From contig CAXTKD010000001.1 of assembly GCA_964244885.1 (NCBI GenBank), positions 124,001-188,000 on the forward strand: a DNA stretch of 64,000 nucleotides, in the 5' to 3' direction. Origin of the DNA: CAXTKD01 sp964244885. Lineage in GTDB: Bacteria; Pseudomonadota; Alphaproteobacteria; Sphingomonadales; Sphingomonadaceae. The translations under genes and the position numbers were made by a program. The notes below the pieces were generated by a model. The model saw only the letters and a list, made by a program, of their open reading frames with translations, was not told the DNA's origin and ran no database searches. Shown here one piece after another: positions 40,530-49,042 of the stretch (its first letter is position 1; the number at the start of each line of letters is the position of its first letter).

Positions 40530-42242
40530 CTAGCAGCCGAGCGCCTTCGCCATCGCCGAGGTCAGCGCCTCGAGGCTGTAGGGCTTGGAGATCACCGGAC
40601 GGCCGCCGGCGCCTTCGCTGGTCAGCTGGTCGCTGTAGCCGCTGGTCAGGATCACCGGCGCGCCCGGGCGCAGCGTCGCGATCCGCTCGGCGAGCTCGAT
40701 TCCGCTGATGCCGGGCATGACGATGTCGGAGAAGGTGACGTCGAACGCCGCGCCGCCTTCGATCAGCGCGAGCGCCTCCTCGCCGCTCCGCGCGCGGATC
40801 ACCTCGTGGCCAAGCTCGCCGAGCAGGGTCTCGGCGAAGGTGCCGACCTCCTCGTTATCCTCGACCAGCAGGATGCGCGCCTTGCGGCCCTCCTCCGCCC
40901 TGGCCGTGGGGGGCGCGACTTCCAGCGGCTTGTCGGTGCACGGGAGGACCATGGTGACCGTGGTGCCCTGGCCGGGCGCGCTGTCGACGCGGACCTCGCC
41001 GCCCGACTGGGTGATGAAGCCGTAGACCTGGCTGAGCCCGAGCCCGGTGCCCTTGCCGACCGACTTGGTGGTGAAGAACGGCTCGAACACCCGCTCGACG
41101 ACGTCGGGCGCGATGCCGGCGCCGCTGTCGGAGATCGCCAGGGCGACCATCGGCTCGTCCCTGACGTCGTCGCGCATCGCGGTGTTGATGGTGATCGCGC
41201 CGCCCTCCGGCATCGCGTCGCGCGCGTTGACCGCGATGTTCAGGATCGCGACCTCGAGCTGCGTCGGGTCGACCTCGACGTGGCAGAGATCCGGATCGAG
41301 TTCGGTCCGCACCTCGACGCGCGCGCCGAGCGAGCGCTCCAGCAGGTCCATCATGCCGAGGATCTGGGCGTTCAGGTCGACGACCTGCGGGCGAAGCGGC
41401 TGGCGGCGCGCGAAGGCGAGGAGCTGGCTGGTCAGCGCCGCCGCGCGCTCGGCGGTCTGGGCGATCGCCGAGGCGAAGCGGATTCGCTTGTCGTCCGGAA
41501 CGACGGGGCGCTTCAGCAGGTCCGCCGAACCGCCGATCACCGTCAGGAGGTTGTTGAAATCGTGCGCGATGCCGCCGGTCAGCTGCCCCAGCGCCTGCAT
41601 CTTCTGCGCCTGCCGCAGCGCCTCCTCCGCCTTGGCGCGCTCCTCGATCTCGATCCGGAGCGCCTCGTTGGCGCTCGCGAGGTCGGCGTTCGAGCCGCTC
41701 AGCGCCTTGTGCGCGGCGCCGAGCACGCCGACGACCAGCGCCGCCAGGCCGACGAGCATCGCGGCGATGCTGTAGCGCGCGAGCCGGCGTGACAGCGAAT
41801 CGCCGGCGGCGACAAGACGGACGGTGCCGACGCGCGCGCCGGCGCGCTCCACCGGCCGGTCGACGACGAAGCCCGCCTCGACGCGCGGGCTCGCCGTCAA
41901 CGCCTGCGCCAGCATCGTTCCCTGCCGCGCGAAGCCCGCGAACAGCCGGCCGCGCTGATCGTAGACCCCGGCGGCGAGGAGCTGGCGGTTGACCCTGAGC
42001 GCGTCGACCGATTCCTGCGCCGCCGCCGGATCGCCGAAGTCGAGCGCCGCGGTCACGCCGGCGCCCAGCACGTCGGCCTGGACCTGCACCTCGGCCCGCT
42101 TCTGCGCCTGATATTCGAGGTCGTAGCGAAAGATCACCCACAGGCCGACCAGCAGCAGCGCCAGCGCGACGACTGACGCAGTGAACGGCACGCCGCGCCA
42201 TCCGCCGGGAGGGCGCGCCGCCGCCGTCGCCGGCCGGGTCAT
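40530..42242 (-). CDS. Hybrid sensor histidine kinase with C-terminal receiver
   Basis: A 570-residue inner-membrane kinase from the ATG at 42242 (MTRPATAAARPPGGWRGVPF). TM1 (about 20-38) and TM2 (about 157-177) flank a periplasmic sensor of CHASE8 type. The H-box has His227 in GGIAHDFNNLL, the N-box is IAVNARDAM, and G1/F/G2 motifs are SDSGAGIAPD, FEPFFTTK and GTGLGLSQ. A receiver domain ends the protein with the acceptor Asp506 in VTFSDIVMPG. The ATG overlaps the upstream YfiR-family stop (ATGA), so a TonB receptor, a YfiR protein and this kinase form one operon. The regulator it feeds is not adjacent. Confidence 0.92.
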   Translation of the reverse strand: MTRPATAAARPPGGWRGVPFTASVVALALLLVGLWVIFRYDLEYQAQKRAEVQVQADVLGAGVTAALDFGDPAAAQESVDALRVNRQLLAAGVYDQRGRLFAGFARQGTMLAQALTASPRVEAGFVVDRPVERAGARVGTVRLVAAGDSLSRRLARYSIAAMLVGLAALVVGVLGAAHKALSGSNADLASANEALRIEIEERAKAEEALRQAQKMQALGQLTGGIAHDFNNLLTVIGGSADLLKRPVVPDDKRIRFASAIAQTAERAAALTSQLLAFARRQPLRPQVVDLNAQILGMMDLLERSLGARVEVRTELDPDLCHVEVDPTQLEVAILNIAVNARDAMPEGGAITINTAMRDDVRDEPMVALAISDSGAGIAPDVVERVFEPFFTTKSVGKGTGLGLSQVYGFITQSGGEVRVDSAPGQGTTVTMVLPCTDKPLEVAPPTARAEEGRKARILLVEDNEEVGTFAETLLGELGHEVIRARSGEEALALIEGGAAFDVTFSDIVMPGISGIELAERIATLRPGAPVILTSGYSDQLTSEGAGGRPVISKPYSLEALTSAMAKALGC

Positions 42243-42769
42243 CGCCGCTCCCTTGGCGTGACGCTCGCCGCGAGGCTGAGCAACTTGGCGCTGATCGTCA
42301 GATTGCTTTCGGCGGCCATCGCATCGTCGATCGCGAAACGCACGCGGCCGCCCTGCACGATGAAGTGGACGATGCCGTGATCGGCGCCCTGCCGCGCGTC
42401 GGTCACCGTCAGCACCGGAGCGCCGCGCATCGCCTTCAGCATCTCGGCGCGCTTCGGCGGCGCGCCGACGAACAGCAGCTGGCAGCCCGCGGTGTCGCCG
42501 GCTGTCCGGCGCACCGCGAGCGGGTGCTGCTCGATCTTCTGGCCCGCCGCCGCCTCGTCGACAAGCCGCGCGAACGGGTCGGCGCCGGCGACGCACAGCA
42601 CGATCGGGCTGGCCGGGTTCGGCAGGCTCGCCGCGGGCCAGCTGACATAGGGCGCGAATTTCGGCAGGAACGCCGCCTTCACCGCCATCTCGACCACCGG
42701 CGGCGTCGCGGCGGACGCGCCGGCCGCCGCCGCTGACAGCAGCACCGCGATGATCGGCCCCCCGCGCAT
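42239..42769 (-). CDS. YfiR family (DUF4154) periplasmic protein
   Basis: A 176-residue exported protein from the ATG at 42769 (MRGGPIIAVLLSAAAAGASA). The DUF4154 layout is clear: VEMAVKAAFLPKFAPYVSWP, then PIVLCVAGADPFARLVDEAA, VRRTAGDTAGCQLLFVGAPP and a C-terminal VHFIVQGGRVRFAIDDAMAA with a terminal lysine-serine stretch. YfiR itself restrains the diguanylate cyclase YfiN in Pseudomonas, but many members sit with TonB receptors and kinases, as here. Coupled to the kinase by a four-base overlap and two bases after the receptor stop. Confidence 0.88.
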   Translation of the reverse strand: MRGGPIIAVLLSAAAAGASAATPPVVEMAVKAAFLPKFAPYVSWPAASLPNPASPIVLCVAGADPFARLVDEAAAGQKIEQHPLAVRRTAGDTAGCQLLFVGAPPKRAEMLKAMRGAPVLTVTDARQGADHGIVHFIVQGGRVRFAIDDAMAAESNLTISAKLLSLAASVTPRERR

Positions 42770-42771
42770 GC

Positions 42772-44712
42772 TCAAAAGCGCAGGCGCGTGCCGGCCATCA
42801 CGCTGCGGCGCACCAGCTGGCCGCGCTGCACGTCGTTGCTCTCGTCCCGTGTCGCGTGAAACAGGTTCTGCCCCGATAGATAAACCTCGACCGTGTCGGT
42901 CGCTTGCCACGCCAGCCGCGCGTCCGCGTCAACATAGGTTTTAACCGGCGGATCGGGCAGGCTGTCGACGAGGCGGATCATCGTGTCGAACGTCAGCGGG
43001 CCAAGATCGACCTGCGAGCGCAGCTTGATCTGGAAATCCGGATCGTTGCCGAGCGAGATGCCGTTCTGCAGGTCGGTCTGCCCGGCGCGAAGATGGAAGT
43101 CCTTGTGGATCGTCGCCAGGCCGGCGCTGACCCGCCACGCCGGGGTGACCTGCGCCACGCCCCACGCCTCGATGCCATAGCTATGGCCCTTCAAGCCGTT
43201 CGCCAGCCGCACCGGCAGCGTGCCGGCGGGCGACAGCGCGGTCGTCCGCTGCTTGTCCTGGAGGTTGTAGAACAGCGACACCGACAGCGAGGTATCCGGC
43301 GTCGGCTGCCCGCGATAGCCGGCCTCGATCGCGGTCAGCTCCTCCGCCTGGAAGGTGCCCGGCAGCAGGATTCCGGGGAACACCAGTTGGCGGTCGATCC
43401 GCGACGGCTCGCGCACCGCGCGCGACACAGCGCCCCATAGCATTGAAGCCTCGCCCGGTTTCCACGCCACGCGAAAATTGGGCAGCACCTCGATGCCCGT
43501 GAAGGTCGTCTGCTCGACCTTGACGCCGGCGGTCAGCGTCAGTTCGGGGATCGGAGTCCAGCTGTCCTGCGCGAAGACGTTGCCGAGCCACAGCCGCCGG
43601 CTTTCCGGATCGAGCACGAAGGCGTTGAGGCGGTTGGCGAACAGGTCGTTGGTGGTGCGGACTCCGAAGCCGACGACGATCGCGTGGCGCGCCGGCTGCC
43701 AATTGTGCTGGACCGACAGGTCGAGCGTCTCCAGCCGGTCCTTGACCAGCGTGAACACGCGCTGGAAGCGGTCGTAATAAGCCTGGACGCTGAGTTCGGA
43801 CGCGGCGCCGGTCGGCGTCGTCAGGCGCGCCAGCAGGTTCTGCCCGTTGTCGCCGTCGCCGGGGGCGGTGTCGTTGTCATGGTCGAACACGTCGCCCTGG
43901 AGGGTGATGTGCGAATTGCCCTCGCGGTCGAAGCGGAAGCCGGTTTGGAAGCCCGAGCCGCCGTCCCTGAGGTCGCGCGTCGGAGAAGCGGGCAGGCCGT
44001 CGCGCTGGTATCCGTTGGCGTACAGCCTGATCGCGCTGTCGTTGCCGAGCGCGAAACCGTAGCGGAGGGCCGCGTCCTGCTCGAACGCGCCGCCGTTGGC
44101 GCGGGCCACGCCGCCGAGCGTGTCGAGCGCCGAGCGGCTGGCGATGCTGATGACGCCGTTGACCGCGTTCGCGCCATAGAGGGTGCCGCCCGGCCCGCTG
44201 ACGACCTCGATCCGGTCGATATCCTCGATCATCGGGTCGTAGAGTTCCCAGAACACGCTGGACGCCAGGGTCGAATAGATGCTGCGGCCGTCGATCAGCA
44301 CCAGCATCTTGTTCGAGGTCTCGATGCCGCCGAAGCCGCGCGACTGGATCGAATATTGCCGGGCGTCGGTGCGCCGGACGTTGAGATTGGGGGCGAGGCG
44401 CAGCGCCTCCGGCAGCGACGGCGCGCCCGAGCGCAGGATGTCGTCGCCGGTGATGACGAAGATCGACGCGGCGGCGGCGCTGATCGGCTCGGCGCGCTTC
44501 GACGCGGTCGTCACCTCGACCTGCGCCAGCTCCTCGATCGACAGGCTCTTGAGCTGGGCGACGGCGCGCGACCCGCCGACCATCGCCAGCTCCTGCGCGC
44601 CGGCGGGCGCGGTCGTGGCGAAACCCGCCATCAGAAGCGTGATCAGCGGATGCCGCGAGATGCCGAAAGGCAAGTCTGTAACCCCTTTTGACCCCGCCGC
44701 CGTCTTCTCCAC
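42772..44712 (-). CDS. TonB-dependent receptor
   Basis: A 646-residue outer-membrane receptor. The GTG at 44712 (VEKTAAGSKGVTDLPFGISR) is chosen over the open frame to 44823, which would run into the ssrA acceptor piece. A signal segment (HPLITLLMAGFATTAPAGAQ) is followed by the plug domain (ASIFVITGDDILRSGAPSLP and MLVLIDGRSIYSTLASSVFW) and the barrel, ending FRLRF-type GTRLRF with a terminal Phe. The plug resembles those of receptors for colicin I/iron-chelate or vitamin types; the ligand is not predictable. First gene of a receptor/YfiR/kinase operon, so uptake and signalling are probably linked. Confidence 0.93.
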   Translation of the reverse strand: MEKTAAGSKGVTDLPFGISRHPLITLLMAGFATTAPAGAQELAMVGGSRAVAQLKSLSIEELAQVEVTTASKRAEPISAAAASIFVITGDDILRSGAPSLPEALRLAPNLNVRRTDARQYSIQSRGFGGIETSNKMLVLIDGRSIYSTLASSVFWELYDPMIEDIDRIEVVSGPGGTLYGANAVNGVISIASRSALDTLGGVARANGGAFEQDAALRYGFALGNDSAIRLYANGYQRDGLPASPTRDLRDGGSGFQTGFRFDREGNSHITLQGDVFDHDNDTAPGDGDNGQNLLARLTTPTGAASELSVQAYYDRFQRVFTLVKDRLETLDLSVQHNWQPARHAIVVGFGVRTTNDLFANRLNAFVLDPESRRLWLGNVFAQDSWTPIPELTLTAGVKVEQTTFTGIEVLPNFRVAWKPGEASMLWGAVSRAVREPSRIDRQLVFPGILLPGTFQAEELTAIEAGYRGQPTPDTSLSVSLFYNLQDKQRTTALSPAGTLPVRLANGLKGHSYGIEAWGVAQVTPAWRVSAGLATIHKDFHLRAGQTDLQNGISLGNDPDFQIKLRSQVDLGPLTFDTMIRLVDSLPDPPVKTYVDADARLAWQATDTVEVYLSGQNLFHATRDESNDVQRGQLVRRSVMAGTRLRF

Positions 44713-44746
44713 TTGGATGCCGCCCGTCAAGCCCGCCGTGCGCGCC

Positions 44747-44774
44747 TTGCCGCGACGACGCCCGAAGCCTATAT
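44747..44774 (+). promoter_or_regulatory. Probable ssrA promoter
   Basis: TTGCCG at 44747-44752 and CTATAT at 44769-44774, with a 16-base spacer, lie about 26 bases before the proposed start of the acceptor piece. The divergent TonB receptor promoter must overlap this stretch. Confidence 0.4.
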
Positions 44775-44799
44775 GGCGGGCGTCGGGCTTGTCCCGGAT

Positions 44800-45190
44800 A
44801 TGGCGATAAAAGGTGTCGTGCAATAAACACAGCGGACCCGGGGGCGGTACCCGGCGGCTCCACCATTCTTCAGTGTTTTCCAGGCGGTTGTCGCGGCCTG
44901 GGCGACGGGACGATGGGGCCGAACTAGGATCGACGTGTGCTAAAGACGAAGACTTTCGCCCGGCCTGAATGCGCCGTTAAAACGTTCAAAACCACAAATG
45001 CCAACGACAACGAGGCATTCGCGATTGCTGCGTAACCCAAGTCCTAACGGACTAAGTTACTAAGCCAAAGCGCGGTAGGGACCGCACCGGGCAACAGAAG
45101 CGGAAACCGGCGGGCTGGGGAGCCCCGAGCAACAGAAGCTCCCCACTTTCCCAGATGCGATGCGGCGGAACGGGTCGCGGTGACGGGTGT
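44800..45190 (+). ncRNA. ssrA: Two-piece tmRNA (circularly permuted ssrA)
   Basis: The alphaproteobacterial permuted order is visible: the acceptor piece comes first, ending CGGCTCCACCA at 44855-44865 after the T-arm-like CCGGGGGCGGTACCCGG. An intervening loop (44866-44914) is removed, then the coding piece starts GGGGCCG at 44915-44921, which pairs over seven positions with CGGCTCC to rebuild the acceptor stem. The tag frame at 45000-45035 reads ANDNEAFAIAA and stop. Downstream pseudoknot-like stems include GGGGAGCCCC...GCTCCCC at about 45117-45147. tmRNA rescues stalled ribosomes. The 5' end of the acceptor piece and the 3' end of the coding piece are approximate. Confidence 0.92.
45000..45035 (+). 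other. tmRNA proteolysis tag reading frame
   Basis: Codons from GCC at 45000 to TAA at 45033-45035 encode ANDNEAFAIAA. The AND-N start and the hydrophobic -AIAA end are typical of alphaproteobacterial tags recognised by SspB (N-terminal part) and ClpX (C-terminal part). SspB is encoded at 48533-49018. Confidence 0.92.
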
Positions 45191-45225
45191 TGAGGGGAGC
45201 GAACCCCATCCTGGAGCCTTCCCAC

Positions 45226-46050
45226 ATGCCGATGATCGAAGCCCGCGACGGCACCTCCATCCACGTCAAGGTCACTGGAAGCGGGGAGCCCGTCGTGCTG
45301 ATCCACGGCTGGCCGCTGACGGGCGACATGTGGGAATATCAGACCGTCGCGCTGGTCGAGGCGGGCTATCAGGTGATCACCTATGACCGCCGCGGCTTCG
45401 GCCAGTCTGGCCACCCGGCACGCGGCTATGACTACGACACCTTCGCCGACGATCTCGCCGCGGTGCTTGAGAAGCTGGAGATCGGCCGCGCGGCGCTCGT
45501 CGGCTTCTCGATGGGCGGCGGCGAGATCGCGCGCTACCTGTCGCGCCACGGCGCCGGCCGCGTGTCGAAAGCCGCGCTCGTCAGCTCGGTCGTGCCGTAC
45601 CTGCTGAAGACCGACGACAACCCCGACGGCGTCGATCGCGATGTCTTCGAGACGATTAAGACGAAGATCACCGAGGATCGCTTCGCCTTCCTCCAGTCCT
45701 TCGCCAAGGGCTTCTACGGCGTCGGCCTCGTCAGCCATCCGGTCAGCCAGGGCGTGCTCGACTGGACCTTCGTGCTGGCGCTGATGGCGAGCCCGATCGC
45801 CACCCGCGCCTGCGTCGACGCCTTCGGCACCACCGATTTCCGCCCCGACCTCGCGGCGTTCACGGTGCCGACGCTGATCATCCACGGCACCAGCGACGCG
45901 ACGGTGCCGATCGACCCCTCGGGCCGCGCCGCCGCGCGCGGCATCCCGCACGCCCGGTTCATCGAATATGACGGCGAGCCGCACGGCCTGTTCGCGACCG
46001 CGCCCGACCGGCTCAACGCCGACCTGCTGACCTTCCTGCGGGCTGGTTAA
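45226..46050 (+). CDS. Alpha/beta hydrolase, non-haem haloperoxidase-like
   Basis: A 274-residue enzyme from the ATG at 45226 (MPMIEARDGTSIHVKVTGSG); a GGAG lies about 11 bases upstream. The oxyanion motif is LIHGWPLTGDMW, the nucleophile Ser95 is in VGFSMGGGE, the acid Asp is in HGTSDATVP and the base His in GEPHGLF. The pattern is that of the cofactor-free haloperoxidase/esterase (chloroperoxidase-like) group. It acts in the cytoplasm; the natural ester is unknown. Positioned directly after ssrA. Confidence 0.9.
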   Translation: MPMIEARDGTSIHVKVTGSGEPVVLIHGWPLTGDMWEYQTVALVEAGYQVITYDRRGFGQSGHPARGYDYDTFADDLAAVLEKLEIGRAALVGFSMGGGEIARYLSRHGAGRVSKAALVSSVVPYLLKTDDNPDGVDRDVFETIKTKITEDRFAFLQSFAKGFYGVGLVSHPVSQGVLDWTFVLALMASPIATRACVDAFGTTDFRPDLAAFTVPTLIIHGTSDATVPIDPSGRAAARGIPHARFIEYDGEPHGLFATAPDRLNADLLTFLRAG

Positions 46051-46946
46051 GCGGTCGCTCTCCGGCGCCGCCGCGCCATGCCGCCGACGATGCCCAGACC
46101 AGCCGCCATCATCGCCCACTCTCCCGGCTCGGGCGCGGGCGAGGTATAGGGATTGGGACCGGCGGCGGCGAAATAGTCCGCAGCGCCATCGCCGCTGGTC
46201 AACGCAAGATCGAAGCCATCGGGCAGATCGATCTCGACACCTTGGGCGTTGAAGGCGCGGATCGCGGTGATCCCGCCCCAGCGCAGCGTATGGTCGAATT
46301 CTGCCGAAGCGCTCGCGGGCGCGTTGGGAAGCGCGAGAGTTGAGGCCGAGGCGTGCGCGTGGAGATTGAGCGTCACCACATCGCCGAGGTGGACATATGT
46401 GATGCCGCCGAGAAGGCTGTGCGTGTCGCCGCTCGTCGGGACCTGCGAGAAATTCTTCTGCTCGTAGACTTGGCCGCTGCCACCTAGCCCGGCGAAGCTC
46501 CAATCGTAGGAATAGCTGGCGCCCGCATAGGATGCGACGGCGCCGGAATAGGTTGTGGTCGAGGTCGAGACGTCGCCGCTGGGCTGGATCGACCACGTCA
46601 GCTCGAACACCGTGCCGTCGCCGGTGTCAAACAAATGAAAGGCGGAATTGCTCGACTGCCCGATACGGATCGTCTCGGCGAACGTTGCGTCGGCGGTGGC
46701 GCTGTTGAACACCGGACTGGCGATGTTCCCCGTGCCGGAAAAGGCGAACACGCCGACGCCGCCCCGAAACTCGTAGGCGTTGGCGTTGACAAAGGCATAT
46801 TGGTCGGCAGCCGACGCGGTCGCAAAACCCGCTGCCGACAGGGTTTGCGTGTTCAGATAGGTGTGCGCTCGGGCGTAAGCGGCAAGTGCCGCCTGCCCCT
46901 GTGACGCCATCAGCGCGACGACGGCCAGATTCAAGATACGACGCAT
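46047..46946 (-). CDS. PEP-CTERM sorting domain protein
   Basis: A 299-residue secreted protein from the ATG at 46946, with an AGGGGGG Shine-Dalgarno about seven bases upstream. A signal peptide (MRRILNLAVVALMASQGQAA) is followed by a Ser/Thr/Gly-rich beta domain with few charged residues. The C-terminus has the sorting signal Pro272-Glu-Pro274 in APEPGEWAMMAAGLGIVGGM, then an Arg cluster. This is the PEPxxWAMM variant typical of sphingomonads, recognised by an exosortase that cleaves near PEP and may attach the protein to a glycolipid. The exosortase is not in this window. Probably a biofilm or exopolysaccharide-associated surface protein. Confidence 0.9.
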   Translation of the reverse strand: MRRILNLAVVALMASQGQAALAAYARAHTYLNTQTLSAAGFATASAADQYAFVNANAYEFRGGVGVFAFSGTGNIASPVFNSATADATFAETIRIGQSSNSAFHLFDTGDGTVFELTWSIQPSGDVSTSTTTYSGAVASYAGASYSYDWSFAGLGGSGQVYEQKNFSQVPTSGDTHSLLGGITYVHLGDVVTLNLHAHASASTLALPNAPASASAEFDHTLRWGGITAIRAFNAQGVEIDLPDGFDLALTSGDGAADYFAAAGPNPYTSPAPEPGEWAMMAAGLGIVGGMARRRRRATA

Positions 46947-47043
46947 ATCGCAACCCCCCTGCTTCAATCCGCTCCGGCGACGCCCCCGCCGTTCGTGATC
47001 CAGGCAATGCTAGGATGTCCAACGGCGTTAGGCGCGTCGCATG

Positions 47044-47073
47044 TCGTCGCGAATCGTCGCAAATGATCGCATC
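47044..47073. repeat. Three degenerate 10-bp tandem units
   Basis: Units TCGTCGCGAA (47044-47053), TCGTCGCAAA (47054-47063) and TGATCGCATC (47064-47073) follow each other at one helical turn. They lie about 100 bases upstream of the PEP-CTERM gene start, so they may be a helically phased binding array, or a weak mutation-prone tract. Confidence 0.4.
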
Positions 47074-47081
47074 CCCCGATT

Positions 47082-48404
47082 TCAGGTGGCTTCGATCCGT
47101 GGCGGCGCGCGCTGGCGGAGGAGGGCGCTGATCTCGGCGTCGTCGCGCCAGCGCTTGGCGATGCGCGCGGTGAAGCCCGCCGATCCCCAGACCTGGCGCT
47201 GGCTGTGGGCGAGGCGAAGAATGGCGAGGAGCCGGTCGCGGTCTCCGGCGACGCTGGCGACGAACGCCGCCCAGGCGTGGTCCGGCACCGCCGCGCCGCG
47301 CTCATCGGCGAGCGCGTGGTCGATCATGGCCTGCTGCACCGCCGCGACGCCGCCGGCGCGCATCGCCGCCTTGAGCCGGTCGGCATAGGCCGCGAGCGCG
47401 GGGTCGCCGCGAGCCCGCTGGCGGCGGCGAAGGCCTTCGAGATAGGCGGTGTAGTCCCCCTCTGCGAGGCGGATGATGCTCAGGCAGTCGTGGGCTACCG
47501 CGAAGTCGGGGCTGCGGGCGAGGATTGCCTTGAGCTGGCTTGTCGCGGCCGCCGTGTCGCCCGCGCTCCACGCCGCCCAGGCGCGGTCGGTGGCGATCGC
47601 GACCGAGCCGGGGTCGGTCAGCCGCGCGGCGTCGAGCTCGCGCCTCGCGGCGGCATGCTCACCATTGTCGACGAGGATGTTGCCGTACCAGAAGTGCGTC
47701 TGGCCGTCGTCGGGATCGAGATCGAGCGCGCGGCGGAACGACCGGCCGGCGAGCGCGCGGTCATGCTCCCACCAATAGCCGATGAAGCCGAGGGCGCGGT
47801 GCGCCGGCGCCAGGTCCGAGTCGAGCTGTCGCGCGCGCTCGGCGGCGCGGCGGGCGCGGTCGAAGGCGATCGGGTCGGGCATCGACCCGAACTCGCGCGC
47901 CAGCAGATAGGCGTCGGCCAGCGCCGAGAAGGCGGGCGCGAAGCCGGGATCGGCATGCGTCACCTGCTCCAGCTCGCCGATCGCCCGCGTCAGCCTGGCG
48001 GCGTCGCGCTGCGCCCAGTCGTCGCGGCCCTGGAGATAGAGCGCCGCGACCTTCGGATCCGCTGGAAGCTCCGGGGACTGGCCAGGGCGCACGAGCCACA
48101 GCGCCAGCGCGGCGAGCAAGACCGCGATGACCGCGCCTCCCAGAATAGCCGGGCGGCGCGAGCGGCGGGGCGGGGGCGGTACATCATCGACTGGCGGCTC
48201 GGCTTCCAAGGGTTGCCGCCCGGCCGCCGCCCAGGCATCGAGCTCGTCGCCAAGCGCGTAGACGGTCTTCTTGTCGCCGCCGCCCGGAACGTGGCGAACG
48301 GGAAGGCCGCGCTCCCGCGCCCAACGGATAACGGTCGAGCGGTCGCGCCCGAAATAGGCGCCGATCGCCTTCCAGCCGCTGATCCGCCGGCTCTCCTGCT
48401 CCAT
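47082..48404 (-). CDS. Membrane-anchored HTH protein with TPR-like periplasmic region
   Basis: A 440-residue protein from the ATG at 48404 (MEQESRRISGWKAIGAYFGR). The N-terminal 60 residues are a MerR/XRE-like HTH (AIGAYFGRDRSTVIRWARERGLPVRHVP, with the excisionase-like phrase). A Pro-rich linker and one membrane helix (about 88-108, AILGGAVIAVLLAALALWLV) separate it from a tetratricopeptide-like region (about 120-440; HWYGNILVDNGEHAAARREL-type repeats such as HFWYGNILVDNGEHAAARRE). This resembles CadC-like one-component sensors: DNA binding inside, sensing outside. It could control the PEP-CTERM gene next to it, but that is inference. Confidence 0.8.
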   Translation of the reverse strand: MEQESRRISGWKAIGAYFGRDRSTVIRWARERGLPVRHVPGGGDKKTVYALGDELDAWAAAGRQPLEAEPPVDDVPPPPRRSRRPAILGGAVIAVLLAALALWLVRPGQSPELPADPKVAALYLQGRDDWAQRDAARLTRAIGELEQVTHADPGFAPAFSALADAYLLAREFGSMPDPIAFDRARRAAERARQLDSDLAPAHRALGFIGYWWEHDRALAGRSFRRALDLDPDDGQTHFWYGNILVDNGEHAAARRELDAARLTDPGSVAIATDRAWAAWSAGDTAAATSQLKAILARSPDFAVAHDCLSIIRLAEGDYTAYLEGLRRRQRARGDPALAAYADRLKAAMRAGGVAAVQQAMIDHALADERGAAVPDHAWAAFVASVAGDRDRLLAILRLAHSQRQVWGSAGFTARIAKRWRDDAEISALLRQRAPPRIEAT

Positions 48405-48532
48405 CCACAACCTCCCAAGCGGCGGGACAGGCTGCGGGGAGCGGCACAAGAAATCAAGAGGCAGGGGCGAGACCATGCTTGACCCTTCGGCCATCTGACG
48501 CCACCTAGGCCGCGCAACGCAGCGAGCGCGCG

Positions 48533-49018
48533 ATGGACACGACCGAGACCCCGGCCGACAGCCTGATTCCCTATGACGAGATCGTCCAGGAGGCGCTCCG
48601 CTCGGTCGTGCGCCGCGTGCTGACCGACATCGAGGCGGCGGGCGGCCTGCCCGGCGCGCACCATTTCTACATCGCCTTCAAGACCCGCCACCCCGGCGTC
48701 GAGATCCCCAAGCACCTGATGGAGCGCTATCCCGACGAGATGACCGTCGTAGTGCAGCACCGCTATTGGGACTTGGCGGTCGGCGAGGAGCAGTTCCAGA
48801 TCGGCCTGTCGTTCAACCAGGTGCCGGCGAAGCTCGTCATTCCCTATGCGGCGATCGTCGGCTTCGTCGACCCGGCGGTCAACTTCGCGCTGCAGTTCCA
48901 GGCGCGCGACATGGATGCCGTCGCTGCCGAGGAGCAGGAGGCCGCCGCCCCGCCGCCGCCCGAACCCGTCACCGACGGCTCGAACGTCGTCACCCTGGAT
49001 GCGTTTCGTAAGAAGTGA
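48533..49018 (+). CDS. sspB: ClpXP adaptor protein SspB
   Basis: A 161-residue protein (MDTTETPADSLIPYDEIVQE). The SspB fold is evident in LPGAHHFYIAFKTRHPGVEI, MTVVVQHRYWDLAVGEEQFQ and IGLSFNQVPAKLVIPYAAIVGFVDPAVNFALQF. The C-terminus has the flexible linker and the ClpX-binding tail (SNVVTLDAFRKK). It is the alphaproteobacterial type, which recognises the ssrA tag (ANDN...) and delivers tagged proteins to ClpXP. The ssrA gene lies 3.3 kb upstream on the same strand. Confidence 0.94.
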   Translation: MDTTETPADSLIPYDEIVQEALRSVVRRVLTDIEAAGGLPGAHHFYIAFKTRHPGVEIPKHLMERYPDEMTVVVQHRYWDLAVGEEQFQIGLSFNQVPAKLVIPYAAIVGFVDPAVNFALQFQARDMDAVAAEEQEAAAPPPPEPVTDGSNVVTLDAFRKK

Positions 49019-49042
49019 GGGCCGGCTAACCCATCTCCACCT

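Noticed and set aside
44713..44823. Longer N-terminus for the TonB receptor starting at 44823.
   Set aside because: It would overlap the ssrA acceptor piece and put a non-signal extension before the signal peptide.
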